From: Larimichthys crocea
Lineage: Eukaryota > Chordata > Actinopteri > Sciaenidae
Reading direction: 5' to 3'
DNA: 64,000 nt
Assembly (NCBI RefSeq): GCF_000972845.2
Contig: NC_040011.1
Span: forward strand, 28,314,379-28,378,378
The notes under the pieces were generated by a model. That model was not told the origin of the DNA. It did no database searches and was given only the letters and a program-made list of their open reading frames with translations. Positions 21,944-32,456 of this stretch are shown here, piece after piece. The position numbers and the translations under genes were made by a program. How positions within the stretch are numbered: position 1 is the first letter of the stretch; each line of letters opens with the position of its first letter.

Positions 21944-22308
21944 ATGTTTCTGTTCATTCATTCAATAGACGAAGCGTGTGTTTCACAGATCAAAATGGAA
22001 AGCCAACCAGTTCAAATATCACAGTGTGATCTCAGACATCAGTTTCATGTAATTCTGAAAATCTTGTCCAGTTCAATGAATTCGTCTCCCAAGTTCTGAT
22101 GAGCATTGGACTAAAAACTGTTTTGTTTTTTTCTCTGTGAAGTTGGACATTTTAACATGGGCCCTATGGAGGTTGAGCCACTTCTGCAGCCTGTCTCAAG
22201 TGGCCACTCGAGGAATTACAGTAATTAGCACTTCATTTATGTATCATGTACGTCGTATGTATGTTTGAACTTGATGAATTTCTACAGACCACTTTGTGCT
22301 CAAAAACA

Positions 22309-22380
22309 GACTCTGTGGCGCAACGGTAGCGCGTCTGACTCCAGATCAGAAGGTTGCGTGTTCAAATCACGTCAGGGTCA
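22309..22380 (+). tRNA. tRNA-Trp(CCA), array copy 12 (last)
   Basis: Identical to the 72-nt consensus. The array ends about 260 bp further on, and the macrod1 start codon lies 868 bp downstream. Confidence 0.93.
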
Positions 22381-22829
22381 ATGTTTCTATTCATTCAATA
22401 GACGAAGCCGTGTGTTTCACAGATCAAAATGGAAAGCCAACCAGTTCAAATATCACAGTGTGATCTCAGACATCAGTTTCATGTAATTCTGAAAATCTTG
22501 TCCAGTTCAAATGAATTCAGTCTCCCAAGTACCGATGACCACTGGACTAAAACTGTTTTGTTTTTTTCTGCTGTGAAGTTGGACATTTTAACATGGGGCC
22601 TTATGGAGGTTGAGCCACATCTGCAGCCTGTCTCAAGTGACTTCAATAATCACGTTTTTTAGTTGCTGCTGGATGAAGAAGTGCATTTGAAAAAGTCAGT
22701 CATGGCATTCATTTCCCCCAACAGCCATTTTATTTATGTATTTATTTTTAACCACTGATGGTTTGTGTTGTAAATATTTTCACAGCTATTGTCTTTATCA
22801 TCTTGTCGACCAGCTTGTGCTCATCGTCT

Positions 22830-23247
22830 AATCCTGATATTTCCCACAGTCGTGAAGGAGGCGTCAGCCGGTGAGCTTTGTCTTGGGCTCTCCCATGTCG
22901 TCTCCGTCGGGGTTTACGCTCGGTGTGAGACTAAAAAAAGACCAACGCAGATCACATTGTACCGTATTACTCTTCTCACTTATAACGCAGGTGGTTATTT
23001 AATGCCGACACTGGACCCGGCTTTAATCTTCATAGGCGATTTTTTAAAAGTTAGTAATGTAACGACAAACACCGAGCACCCCCATCAAAATGGTACCTTC
23101 CACACGCTCACGTCCAAAACAAAGATGGCACATGGTAACGGGCGTTACCAAAGTGTCGTATCGAAATCGAAACCTGACCGCGCTGTGGCTCAAACTGCTG
23201 CCTGACATTGTAACACAAGCCGTCAGTCCCCTCGGTGACATTTAGCA
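22830..23247 (+). promoter_or_regulatory. CpG-rich macrod1 5' region
   Basis: From about 22830 the base composition changes abruptly from the AT-rich array to CpG-rich sequence (gtcgtctccgtcggggttta, gcgttaccaaagtgtcgtat, gaccgcgctgtgg) that continues into the first macrod1 exon. It is the expected CpG-island promoter and 5' UTR. No TATA box or exact start site could be assigned. Confidence 0.5.
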
Positions 23248-26200
23248 ATGGCACTGCAAATATCAGCTCTGTTTTCACGTGTGAGAGTCCCTCTGTGCAC
23301 CGGCCCTCTGTCCCGTGTCCGTGCTAACATCCAGGGAGCCGGTGTCAAGTTCAAACACGCCGTAAGTGCTGGACGCCCCCTCCACCAGCTGACAGGGACG
23401 CCAGCAACAAGTCCTGTCCGCGGCCATATTAACGCCAAGTTTTCAACAACGACAGCAGCAGCACTTTGGAGGTCCAGCCAGGGGAACGGTTCACTCTCAC
23501 CCCGGCTGAGAAGAGGCCGGCTGGGAAAGGTCACCGTCGGTGTAGCTGTCGGTGTGAGCACGGTCGTGCTGGTCCAGTCTCTCCACACCGGAGCCCTCAG
23601 CGCCATGGCCCTCAAAGTTAACCTGAACTCCGCTGAGGGAGACTGGAAGGAGACCAAGGGTGAGAGTGTTCATCCATGGCCGAGAGGGTTTTAATTTAAT
23701 GTTACAACAGCTACCCTGCGGTGTGTTTGGTCAGTAAATGAAAGAGAAACGTGCTGTCACATGACCAAAACACCTGTCCAGCTGTTAGATGAAGTCTGTC
23801 CAAACTACGCACCCTATGCTTTTAAAATGGATACTAATGATGGCAAACATTTATCACAGTAAAACAGTTAGTCCATACAAACACACCAGACCTGAAAGTT
23901 GTTTTGTTATTATTAAGTTGGCACATGGTGTAAAATATAAATAGAAACAAAATGTGATGACACTGAAAGTCCATATTTAATTTAAAAAGGCCCAAAGACA
24001 ACTTATCAAATGCTAAAACTGATTAGTTTTATTGCTTTTGGAAAATTATATGCCCGTATTGAATCTGATGCCAGCAACGTGTTTCAAAAAACGTTGGGCC
24101 AGCGTCATGTTTACCACTCTGTTCATCACCTCTTCTTTCAACAACACTCTGGGAACTGAGGAGACTTTTCTGTATTATTAAATGAAATGGCACAAAGACA
24201 ACTTATCAAATGTTGAAACTGAGAAATGTAATTGTTTGGGGAAAATTTTAAATTTGATGCCAACGACACATTTCACAAAAATTGGGACAGTGTCAACAAA
24301 AGACTGAAAAGTTGTGAAATGGTAAAAGCAGACTCCTGGTGGAACATTTTTGGTTTACTGGCAACAGGTTAGTAACAGGATTGGGCATAAAAAGAGCATC
24401 CTGGAGAGGCTGAGTCTTTGAAGTAAAGATAGGGAGGGGTTTACCACTCTGTGAAAGACTGTGCTACACTGCAACAAGTTAAGAATAATGTTTCTCAGCT
24501 TAAAATTGCAAATGCATTTCATCGTCTAATATCATTAAAAGATTCAGAGAATCAGAAGAAATCTGTCCAGGGACAAGGCTGAAAACCTTCATTGGATGAG
24601 CATGACATGACTGAGGGGACAAGGCTGAAAACCTTCATTGGATGAGCATGACATGACTGAGGAACACTTCCAAACATCCGTCAGTGAACACAGTTCATCA
24701 CTACATCCGCAAATTAAACTCTGCCATGGCAAAGAGGAAACAATATGAATCGGATCTGGAAACACTGCCAACCTGTGTGGGCCCAAGCTCATTTAAAATG
24801 AACTGAGGTGAAGTGGAAAACTGTCCTGTGGTTTGATGAGTCCAAAGTTGAAATTCTGTTTGGAAATCATGGACTCCGTGACCTCCACGGCTAAAGAGGA
24901 GAGGGCCAATCCGGCTTCTTATTAGCGCACAGTTCAAAAGCCAGCATCTGTGATGATATGGGGGTGCATTAATGCACATGGCATGATGGGTAACCTGCAC
25001 ATTCATGAAGACACTATTAATTTTAAATAATATAAATAGGTTTAGGAGCATATGCTGCCAAGTAGACAATGTCTTTTTCAGGAGCGGTCTTGCCTGTTTC
25101 AATAAGAAAATGCCAAAACACATTTTGCTAAACTCACACAAAATTGCAGCCTGCAGTCCAGACTTGTCACATTTTTGGAAATATTTGGCACATTATGAAT
25201 GTAAAACACAACAAAGGATTGTTGAGCAGCTGAACATAAAGTAAAAACGGAAAAAAAAAACATTCCACTACAGAAACTGCAGCAAAGGCTGTTCCCAGAC
25301 GCTTACAGAGTGTTGTTTACACAAGAGGTGATGCAACAGAGTGGCAAGCAAACATGAAGCTGACCCGTCTTTTTGTAAACATGTCGCTGGCATCAAATTC
25401 AAAATGGGTAAGAATTTTCCAAAAATCTCAACATTTCTCAGTTTCAACATTTGATAAGTTGTCCATGTGCCATTTTAAATTAAATATGGGGTTTTAATGT
25501 TTTGCACATCATCACATTTTACACCATTTTACAACTAATGTGGAAACAGGAAGCAAAATAGAGTTAGGACACTGTAACTATATATATATAGATACATTTG
25601 GGCTACAACTAGTGGTCATTTTAATAAATTATCTGTCCCTAAGTGAAGGACAATATCATATTAATTTGAGACTCTTATGAAATAAAGAAAAAGCCATCAA
25701 ATTATTGAGTCATTGCAACTACATTATTTCTGTTTATACTTAATGAATGAGTCATGCAATAAATTTAGAAACCAAGCTAACAAATTATTTTACCGTCTGC
25801 CCTCTCTCTCCTTTGTCTCTGTCAGACTTCTTGTTGTCTCTGTCTGTGAAAGACAGGCGTCAGTACTACAGGACGTCTAGCTCTGTGCCACTCGACGACA
25901 TCCCAGTGTGGACCCCCACTGCAGGTCAGACCAACCAGCATCAATCAAAGTCACTGTCAGGTTCATTCAGGGTTGGGTGGTAGCAGTGGTCAGACTTTCT
26001 GCACACAAATAAAGACTTACTGACATTAGATGTAATGTAACATTATCAGAAGCGAATCACCTTTTATCACTTTATTAAATATTGTAAATTATTTACAAGC
26101 AAAGCTTCCAACTGTCTTTATTTTGTTAACCTATATTGAAGCCCTTTCTTCTTTATTTGGCAGAGAAATTCAAGTAAACAATTAGATTACAACAATTTCA

Positions 26201-26548
26201 CAAAAGTCCAAGGCCCCCTCTGACACTGACTGTCAACCTCCACCCACCCAGACCCCACACGTTACATTAACATAGGGTCCACTGACCACTGACTACCAAA
26301 CCTATCTATGTTAACACTCATAAATCAAGAGCTGCTTGGTTGATTTTTATTATTTTAATCTTAATTATTGGAACAAATCACCAAGACATATATACTCTGT
26401 GCAAACTGTCCACTGTGTTTGTCTGTGTGTTTGATTTCAGGCAGTACCAAGCGAACTTTCTACCCGAGGAATGAAAAATTCGACCAGAGGATTTCCGTCT
26501 ACAGTGGTGACATCACCAAGCTGGAGATCGACGCTATTGTCAATGCCG
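23248..26548 (+). CDS. macrod1: ADP-ribose glycohydrolase MACROD1 (first three exons)
   Basis: Macrodomain enzyme that removes ADP-ribose from acidic residues and deacetylates O-acetyl-ADP-ribose; MACROD1 is mainly mitochondrial. Visible exons are 23248-23659, 25826-25924 and 26441-26548, all GT-AG with matching phase. Exon 1 (start tttagcaATGg) encodes a basic N-terminus that looks like a mitochondrial targeting region (MALQISALFSRVRVPLC, then an Arg-rich stretch and a hydrophobic VGVAVGVSTVVLVQSL), followed by SAMALKVNLNSAEGDWKETK, which aligns with the human AMAAKVDLS..DWKEAK segment. Exon 2 gives DFLLSLSVKDRRQYYRTS. Exon 3 starts the macrodomain (RISVYSGDITKLEIDAIVNA), where Asp-Ala-Ile-Val-Asn-Ala is the family's ADP-ribose-binding start. 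The next exon, expected to start Asn-Ser with the Gly-rich loop, is not in the window, so the gene runs past 64000. Confidence 0.93.
23920..25535 (+). mobile_element. Decayed Tc1/mariner-type transposon with ~245-bp inverted ends
   Basis: The left arm (about 23920-24165) and the right arm (about 25290-25535) are inverted copies of each other. They share, for example, ccatatttaatttaaaa, gacaacttatcaaatg, gatgccagc, a catcacctctt block and caacaacactctg. The transposase remnant lies between them in plus orientation. Directly inside the left arm, at 24181-24290, the motif gacaacttatcaaatgttga occurs a second time as the element's own 5' end. Confidence 0.85.
24420..25345 (+). pseudogene. Tc1-like transposase pseudogene
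   Basis: Broken frames read WKTVLWFDESKVEILFGNHG at about 24813-24872, where the Asp of FDES is the second catalytic residue of Tc1-type DDE transposases. Further on, CSPDLSHFW at about 25150 corresponds to the family's SPDLNPIE block. Frameshifts and a 46-bp tandem duplication (24570-24661) break the reading frame, so no functional enzyme is encoded. Confidence 0.8.
25600..25700 (+). mobile_element. Degraded GGGCTGCAACTAA..ATTAAT repeat
   Basis: The sequence gggctacaactagtggtcat, then ttaataaattatctgtcc, resembles the start of a common fish repeat with gctgcaactaacgattat. The copy is short and weak. Confidence 0.35.
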
Positions 26549-27251
26549 GTATGTGTGTTTAAATGAGTCATGAGCCTGTGTTTGTAGTTGGATCAATGTA
26601 CAGTCGTCCAACATCACCAATGATCTATTTTCACACATGATAAAATCAAATGACATTTTTTATTTTCTCTATTTGCAACAAAGGGGAAAAAACCCCTGAT
26701 ATGAACATGAAAACCAACCAGTGGGAAATATGAGAAAGGATTATGGATTAAAAAACTGTGTGCTAAACCGAGCGCAGCCCCCCGTCTGTGCATCATACTG
26801 TACATAAATTCAACACAAGACACCCGAGAGGGCGGTTTGTGCTGTGATTATAGTTATGTTTTCTCGGTGTGTGGGAGGGACAGCTATAGGCTTTTACATG
26901 GCCACATGCACATGTACTGTGAAGTTGTCTTTATAGAAGTGTACATCTAGACATATGAAAAAACAAGAAAATTCAAATGGATGTCGACTGTCTCCCTGGA
27001 AACATCAAAAGGAGGCAAAGCAACCCAAAAGCAAAGCTTGTGTTTATGTGAAGTCTCAGTACTGAACAGATTATAGACTGCATTGAAATGGACCTTTGTG
27101 AAATAACCAGACTGGTGTGACCTTTAAAGGCCAAAACCAACTCCTTAGATTTAATTTAGTGGTAGCTGGTATTTTGTGAAGGAAAAGGAAAAGTCAGCTG
27201 TCAGTGAGGACAGCATTTTTGAAAATTGAACCAACCTGTGATTTGTTTCTA

Positions 27252-27430
27252 GCGTAGCAACTAATGATTAGTTTCATTATCAGTTATCCTGTTGCTAACT
27301 TTTTTCAGCTTAACGTTTTATCGTTAAGTCCGCGAAATCCATCTAGTCCTCAAAATGACATCTTTAGATTTTGCTTCAGATTTTATTCAACTGACAGTCA
27401 AAGCCTGGAATCTGTATTTAAAGAACATGT
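27252..27430 (+). mobile_element. Degraded GCTGCAACTAATGATTA-type repeat
   Basis: The sequence gcgtagcaactaatgattag, then tttcattatc, and further gtcctcaaaatgacatcttt, matches the order of blocks in the fish gctgcaactaacgattat family. The copy is decayed. Confidence 0.45.
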
Positions 27431-29110
27431 CTGAAATGGAATATACTATTCATAACTATAATTCATCAGTGTTTAATCGCAGGCACACAAAATGAGCTAA
27501 ACACTGTAATCGTAGCCGTTACAACCGAGCTAAAGCTAAGCTGTCAACAAATCTAGTAAATAGTTAGTAATCTCATGGGATATACTGTTTTAATCTAACC
27601 TAATACATTTTGTTTAACTGATATGAGCTGTTAGTTCAGCATGAATTAATTCTTTCAGCATTTTAAAGACAGGTGTTTTGCTCTCACTTCCTCTCTGCGG
27701 TTGTTGTTCTGCAGCACTTACAAGTAGGATTAGAGTCTATATAGTGACCATTAGATGGAGCCCAAAGCCAGTTCATTTACCAAAGACCTTTTCCCACTAG
27801 GCTGTTTGGGCATTTGGGGGAAATTTAATCTGTATCTTGGCACAGACGGTGCATCAGGGGAGAGTGAGGCAGGCCAGCATGCCTAAATGATGCTTGATAA
27901 TGAGGCTTTAGCAGAAAATGATAGATCTTCATTGGCAGCTGACTGTCAGCAGGTGTAAGCTCTGCCAGCATCCAGTGAATATGTTGATCGTTGACTCCCA
28001 TTTATGGCATTATTGCTTGTGTGTGTGTGTGTGTGTGCGTGTGCTTGGAAGCATTCATGCATGCATATGCCTACAATTTTTAAAGTCATTATGCATGTGT
28101 GTATACAGCAAGTAATTATAATTTGTCTGTGTGTGTCTGCAGAGGCGACTTTGCGTTTGGGTGCATGTTTTACAAGAGGTTTTACAGAGTCGCACGGTGG
28201 AAAGTAGCGTGGAATTAACAAGAGGAAACAGCTAGTAAATATCATTTAGCAGATAGGACGAGGCAAGGTGAGGGAGAGAGACTGAATAACGCAACAACGC
28301 CAGAGGAAACATGACTGAGAGATGGGGGTGTGAGAGAGAGTCAGCATGCCGACTGATAAAAAGCGAGGGAGAGTCTGGAGGAGTGAAAAGAAGAGGATAA
28401 AAAAGAGGCAGGGAGGGGACACAGGCTAGCATTTAAGTCTCGGACTGCATTGCCATGGCAACAAGCAGGTACAGGGTACCCACAAAGAGGTTTTGGACAG
28501 CGGAGTCTGATCATCCTTTTTCGTACTGACTGATTGGCTGGCCAGCTGACCGTCTCTGTGGTTATTTTGTCGACTAAGCGACTGACCTTTTCATTTGATG
28601 ACTAACTGATTGACTAAGAGGCTTTGAGTGATGTCAGCTGCACTTAAATAGATATAATGTTAAAATAAAAGTGAGCAGACATCATCAGGGACAAGAGAAC
28701 AATTTAAAAACAGACAGTTAGTTACGCTCATTTAGAAAATTGCTGGCAAAATTATTCTCCTGTCGCAGATCTAACAGCCAAACCAGCGCCTCTGTTTTTT
28801 GACATGCGGAGGGGAGTGTTGTGGGCTTTTTTTCTGGCTGCTCTGAAAGGCCTTAAAGAATCATTTAGCTCCAATCGCAGCAAACATTTAACTGAAGCCA
28901 ACTGTGGCCAATTATACCGTGTACTGGCAGACTGGTCAGCAGGTTGGGAGGGGGGCCTGGCTGGTGATTATAAATTGACTGCAGATGCACAAAAACACAC
29001 CACACATGTACACATGAAGATACGGACACAGATTTGTATGTGCAGATACAGACGCAGCAGAAGCACCAGAGACCTGCGAGTTAACAGGTGGAAGGTAATG
29101 TGCTGCTCCA

Positions 29111-29152
29111 CCTTTCCTTCCTTCCTTCCTTCCTTCCTTCCTTCCTTCCTTG
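29111..29152 (+). repeat. (CCTT)n microsatellite
   Basis: About nine CCTT units in tandem within the macrod1 intron. Confidence 0.97.
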
Positions 29153-29276
29153 GTCAGCACTGATTGATCAGGTAAGCAGGGCGTTGCAGGGAGGCTGGGC
29201 GGGCGCTGTTTGTTGTTTGTGTCGCTCTCAATAAAGATTGGATTTACAGTAACTCTTCACTCCTCTTCCGTCTCCC

Positions 29277-29301
29277 CTCCTCCTCCTCCTCCTCCTCCTC
29301 C
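29277..29301 (+). repeat. (CTC)8 microsatellite
   Basis: Perfect CTC trinucleotide run in a strongly pyrimidine-rich stretch. Confidence 0.95.
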
Positions 29302-32264
29302 ACCACTGCCTCCCTCCACCCTTCCTTCCACACTTTTACAGTCCCTGGCTCCTGCCCACTCCTATAAAACACTACAAACATAAAAACCCACAAGCACTTA
29401 AGAGCCGTCCTGGTGAGGAGGAGGGGGGAATATGGGGGGGAGGAGACGGCGGGCAGAAACATCCTCCTCTTTACACCCCTCAATCACTCCGTCCGGAGAA
29501 GGAGAGAGAGATGGAGGGGAGGATATATTGTCTCTGATGGGCTAGCTGATTAAGATGGATTGCACAATGAAATGTCGTTGGAGTGATGAGTTCTTGGAGC
29601 GTGTGTATGTGTGCGAACGCGTGTGTGCGTGTGGAAACGACGTCTCGGCAACTAACTTTGCATTAAAACCTTTTTTCAAATTGATTAAATGCAAATTTGC
29701 TTAGCTCTACTGAGCTGCATTTTCACTCGCAAAAGTTTTATTCCTCATTTCCATTCCAGCACTTACTCTTCGCTACCGTGTTTGACATTAAATGCCATTT
29801 ATTTTGGGCTACGTTTTTCTCCACATTGAATTGTAATTTTATTGAGAAAGATTTAGAAACTGGACAGATAAGTTCTTTCAGTATTTTTATGTAATGTCCC
29901 TTTCTTTTTTTTTCAGTGTAGCTAACTCCGTGTGTGAGAGTAAATGCAGCGGCAGAATCATCTGATAAATCTTTTAGGCTAGACTATAAAAAACTTTCCC
30001 TAAAATTAAGCCGTGCACAGTCAAGTGATTAAGAATATTCTGTCTTTAGAGCCGGACCACTTGTCATCGTCACTTTTTCCTCCTTGCATAGAGTCTGTGT
30101 GAGTGCATGTGTCTCACCGATGCACACATGTTTGGATGTTCTGACAAGATTACATACATGTATGTCTGCATGCATTTGCGCACCTGTGACAGCTGCACCT
30201 GCTTGTGCCAGAAATAAAAACAGCACACGTAAACCTGGGAATGTGAATGTGAGTTTGTGTTGTGTGTGTGCGGTACAATGTCTGGCAGGGTGGTGCGTGA
30301 GTGGTGTACTTTTGCATGTATTTTGTGTGCAGGTGTCCAATCATGTGTGTGTGCATGAGATAGGGTCTCCCAGGTTTTCCTCTGCAGGTCAGAGATAAAG
30401 CTGTTGGTTGGCGCTGGAAACCCACTCACCGTGGCAACAGCTGAGAGATACAAGATTAGAGCCAATAGTTTTCCTGGCCTGCAGGTGACAGACAGGATGA
30501 GGGACAAAGAGAGTGACTGTAGACTATACTGTAACTTCCTCACAGATAAGAAACCTAGAAAAAAAGCCCACATGGATGGATGAGAGGATGGATAGCAGTG
30601 CGTTGACAGAGAGGGAGAAAAGGTCAGTAAGTCACGAGGAAGGGAAATGGTCCAAAATCCACTGAATATGTCGTAACACCGCCAGCGTGGTGTCATTTTA
30701 ACACAGGTTTTTAAAAAGCAACATGGTTTGTCAAAAGCACAAGCATTTCTTTATAGAAAAAAAGCACAGAATTAACTTAACATGCTGCTCAAAGAGGCTC
30801 GGCTCATCAGGAATAATAATAAAAGCTTGGATGTGAAGTCAATACAAAGGTCAGATGCAGACTTAGCTCAGAGTCAAATGACAATGTCAAGTAGCACAAA
30901 TCAGTCATAGTAATTGCACAACAGGGGAAACGCATCTCTATCTCATTCATTAATACATACTGGTGTCACGACCTGACTCTGCAAATAAAAAGTAATTTAT
31001 TATTAACGCAGCATAACAGCAAACCCAAACAAAACTAACAATATGAGGTGTGTTTGTCAGTAATGTCAGTAGGGAAGGTCTACGTATGCATAAGTAGAAC
31101 GTGTAGTCAGAGTAAAAGATGCCGGATGCCTGAAAACAACAATGCACGGCAGAGAGGAGAGATCGTCAAGGCCAGGAAGGCAGGTTTTATAGCAGGCAAA
31201 CGCAGATCCCGAGTGCTTTCAGCTGTGGGGGGATCACGTTGCACTCTCAGCTACCTGCTGCATTAAAGAAACACAAAAAAAATATAAAGGTGTATAAACC
31301 AGGGGCTGTCATAAAATAAACCTCTTTAGCAACACTTGATTCTGGATAATAAAGAAACAAAATCTTAAAAAAACAAGATCTAATTGTAGTTATCACATAT
31401 TTGTACTCCTCACCCTGATTACTGATTACAGTCATTGAACCGTAGCAATACAGTACCCAGCTGGCCAATATAAAACTTACTTCAGCTTGTAAAATGTCCT
31501 ACTGGTGACTATCAATCTGACTTTAGCCTGGACAGGACTGATGAAATATGCCAAATAAACATATGATAATCAATTAATGAATCAATCTACAGCAAAAATG
31601 AATGATACAGAAAGGCTTTTGCTGTCTTTTCCCTGAAGTCAAATATTATATTTTATTAAAACAATAAACTATTTCTCGTGACTTAATTTGAGGCACTCTA
31701 TTTCAGGCAAAGGGGGGAGCTCTATAATAAAACACTGTCAGATTTGAGTAAATGTAAAATACAGGAATTCAATAATTTAAACAATAAGAGTCACATTTTT
31801 AAATTGAGTTGTATAAATAAAATACAGTACGCAACAAATGACAATTTAAACTAAATAACAGCTGTTAAGAGGCATTTCTTCCCTCTGTTTTTTCACTCAC
31901 ATTTTCACACACACGCTCCTGTCAAGCTGTTAGTTTTGGGACCGATAAGCTGTTAACATTTTTCAGACTGTCTTCTTGGTCTCACCATCTTATAACACTC
32001 GGTGACACAATATTTCATGACTGCTTGACAGATGTTTGATGACTGCCTCGTTGGTCACTCCGGGTGCTGGAGTTGTCAAGTGATGGTACCTCGCTGCCTC
32101 GCTTCAGTTGTTTCAGTGGCACAACTGGCAGCAGGGCATGTGTCAAGACATTTAGGTGTCATGTCCTTGAAAGAAGACAAGTCCAGTTTTTCATGTGCAA
32201 TTACACATAATTCATATTACAAATTAATCTGCTGCTTATTTTCTTCCTAATTTAGTTTTTTGTC

Positions 32265-32456
32265 TGTAAAATCAGAGGATATTAAAAAAAAAACAGCAAA
32301 TCGCCACATTGGAGAAGCTGGAACAAGGAAATATTTAGCTTTTTTGCTTGAAAAAGAACTCCAGGACACTTTATCAATTATAAAAAATGGTTACTAATTA
32401 CATTTTTGCCCATAAGCGTTTTAGTTAATAGATGAATTGTTTCAGCTCTAAAAAAA
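32265..32456 (+). mobile_element. GCTGCAACTAA-family repeat, 3' half
   Basis: The blocks acagcaaatcgccacattgg, agaagctggaac, gcttgaaaaa, gttaatagatgaattg and the end tttcagctct follow in the order seen in the common fish family. The 5' half is missing. Confidence 0.5.

Larger units (their letters stand above)
17442..22640 (+). repeat. Tandem array of ~437-bp units, each with a tRNA-Trp gene
   Basis: Successive tRNA starts are 17685, 18129, 18552, 18986, 19427, 19861, 20296, 20710, a truncated copy at 21041, 21435, 21872 and 22309, with intervals of about 414-444 bp. Each unit holds the tRNA, a 3' spacer (ttctgttcattcattcaata ...), an optional segment of about 20 bp (atcacagtgtgatctcagac), and a block (ctgtgaagttggacatttta ... 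gccacttctgcagcctgtct) related to a dispersed fish repeat. The left edge starts with the fuller version of that repeat (gaggaaattagctatagaga). The right edge stops inside it at about 22640. Units between about 18.8 and 22.2 kb carry many scattered single-base indels. Confidence 0.95.
23660..25825 (+). other. macrod1 intron 1
   Basis: Mostly occupied by a decayed Tc1/mariner-type element (23920-25535). The remainder is AT-rich with a short TA run at about 25580 and a degenerate ggctacaactagtggtcatt repeat piece near 25600. Confidence 0.7.

Noticed and set aside
17442..22640. The regular repeat-spacer pattern as a possible CRISPR array or satellite
   Set aside because: The conserved element is a full tRNA, units are about 437 bp, spacers are as similar as the repeats, and the genome is vertebrate.
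17672..22662. A family of repeated 60-140-residue open frames through the array, some starting with a shared [20 protein letters not shown] peptide
   Set aside because: They are translations of the tRNA-Trp gene and its spacer. The peptide is the tRNA itself read as protein, and the frames shift with the indels.
22789..23205. 138-residue plus-strand open frame just upstream of macrod1
   Set aside because: It lies in the CpG-rich 5' region, resembles no known protein and has no splice or context support; it is most likely chance.
23223..23657. 144-residue minus-strand open frame over macrod1 exon 1
   Set aside because: It is the antisense shadow of a GC-rich coding exon with a clear plus-strand MACROD1 identity.
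24701..25141. 146-residue minus-strand open frame
   Set aside because: It is antisense to the Tc1-like transposase remnant.
30070..30696. 208-residue minus-strand open frame, the second longest in the window
   Set aside because: Its composition is low-complexity His/Thr/Ser-rich from CA- and GT-rich DNA, there is no recognisable domain and no splice context; it lies in the macrod1 intron.
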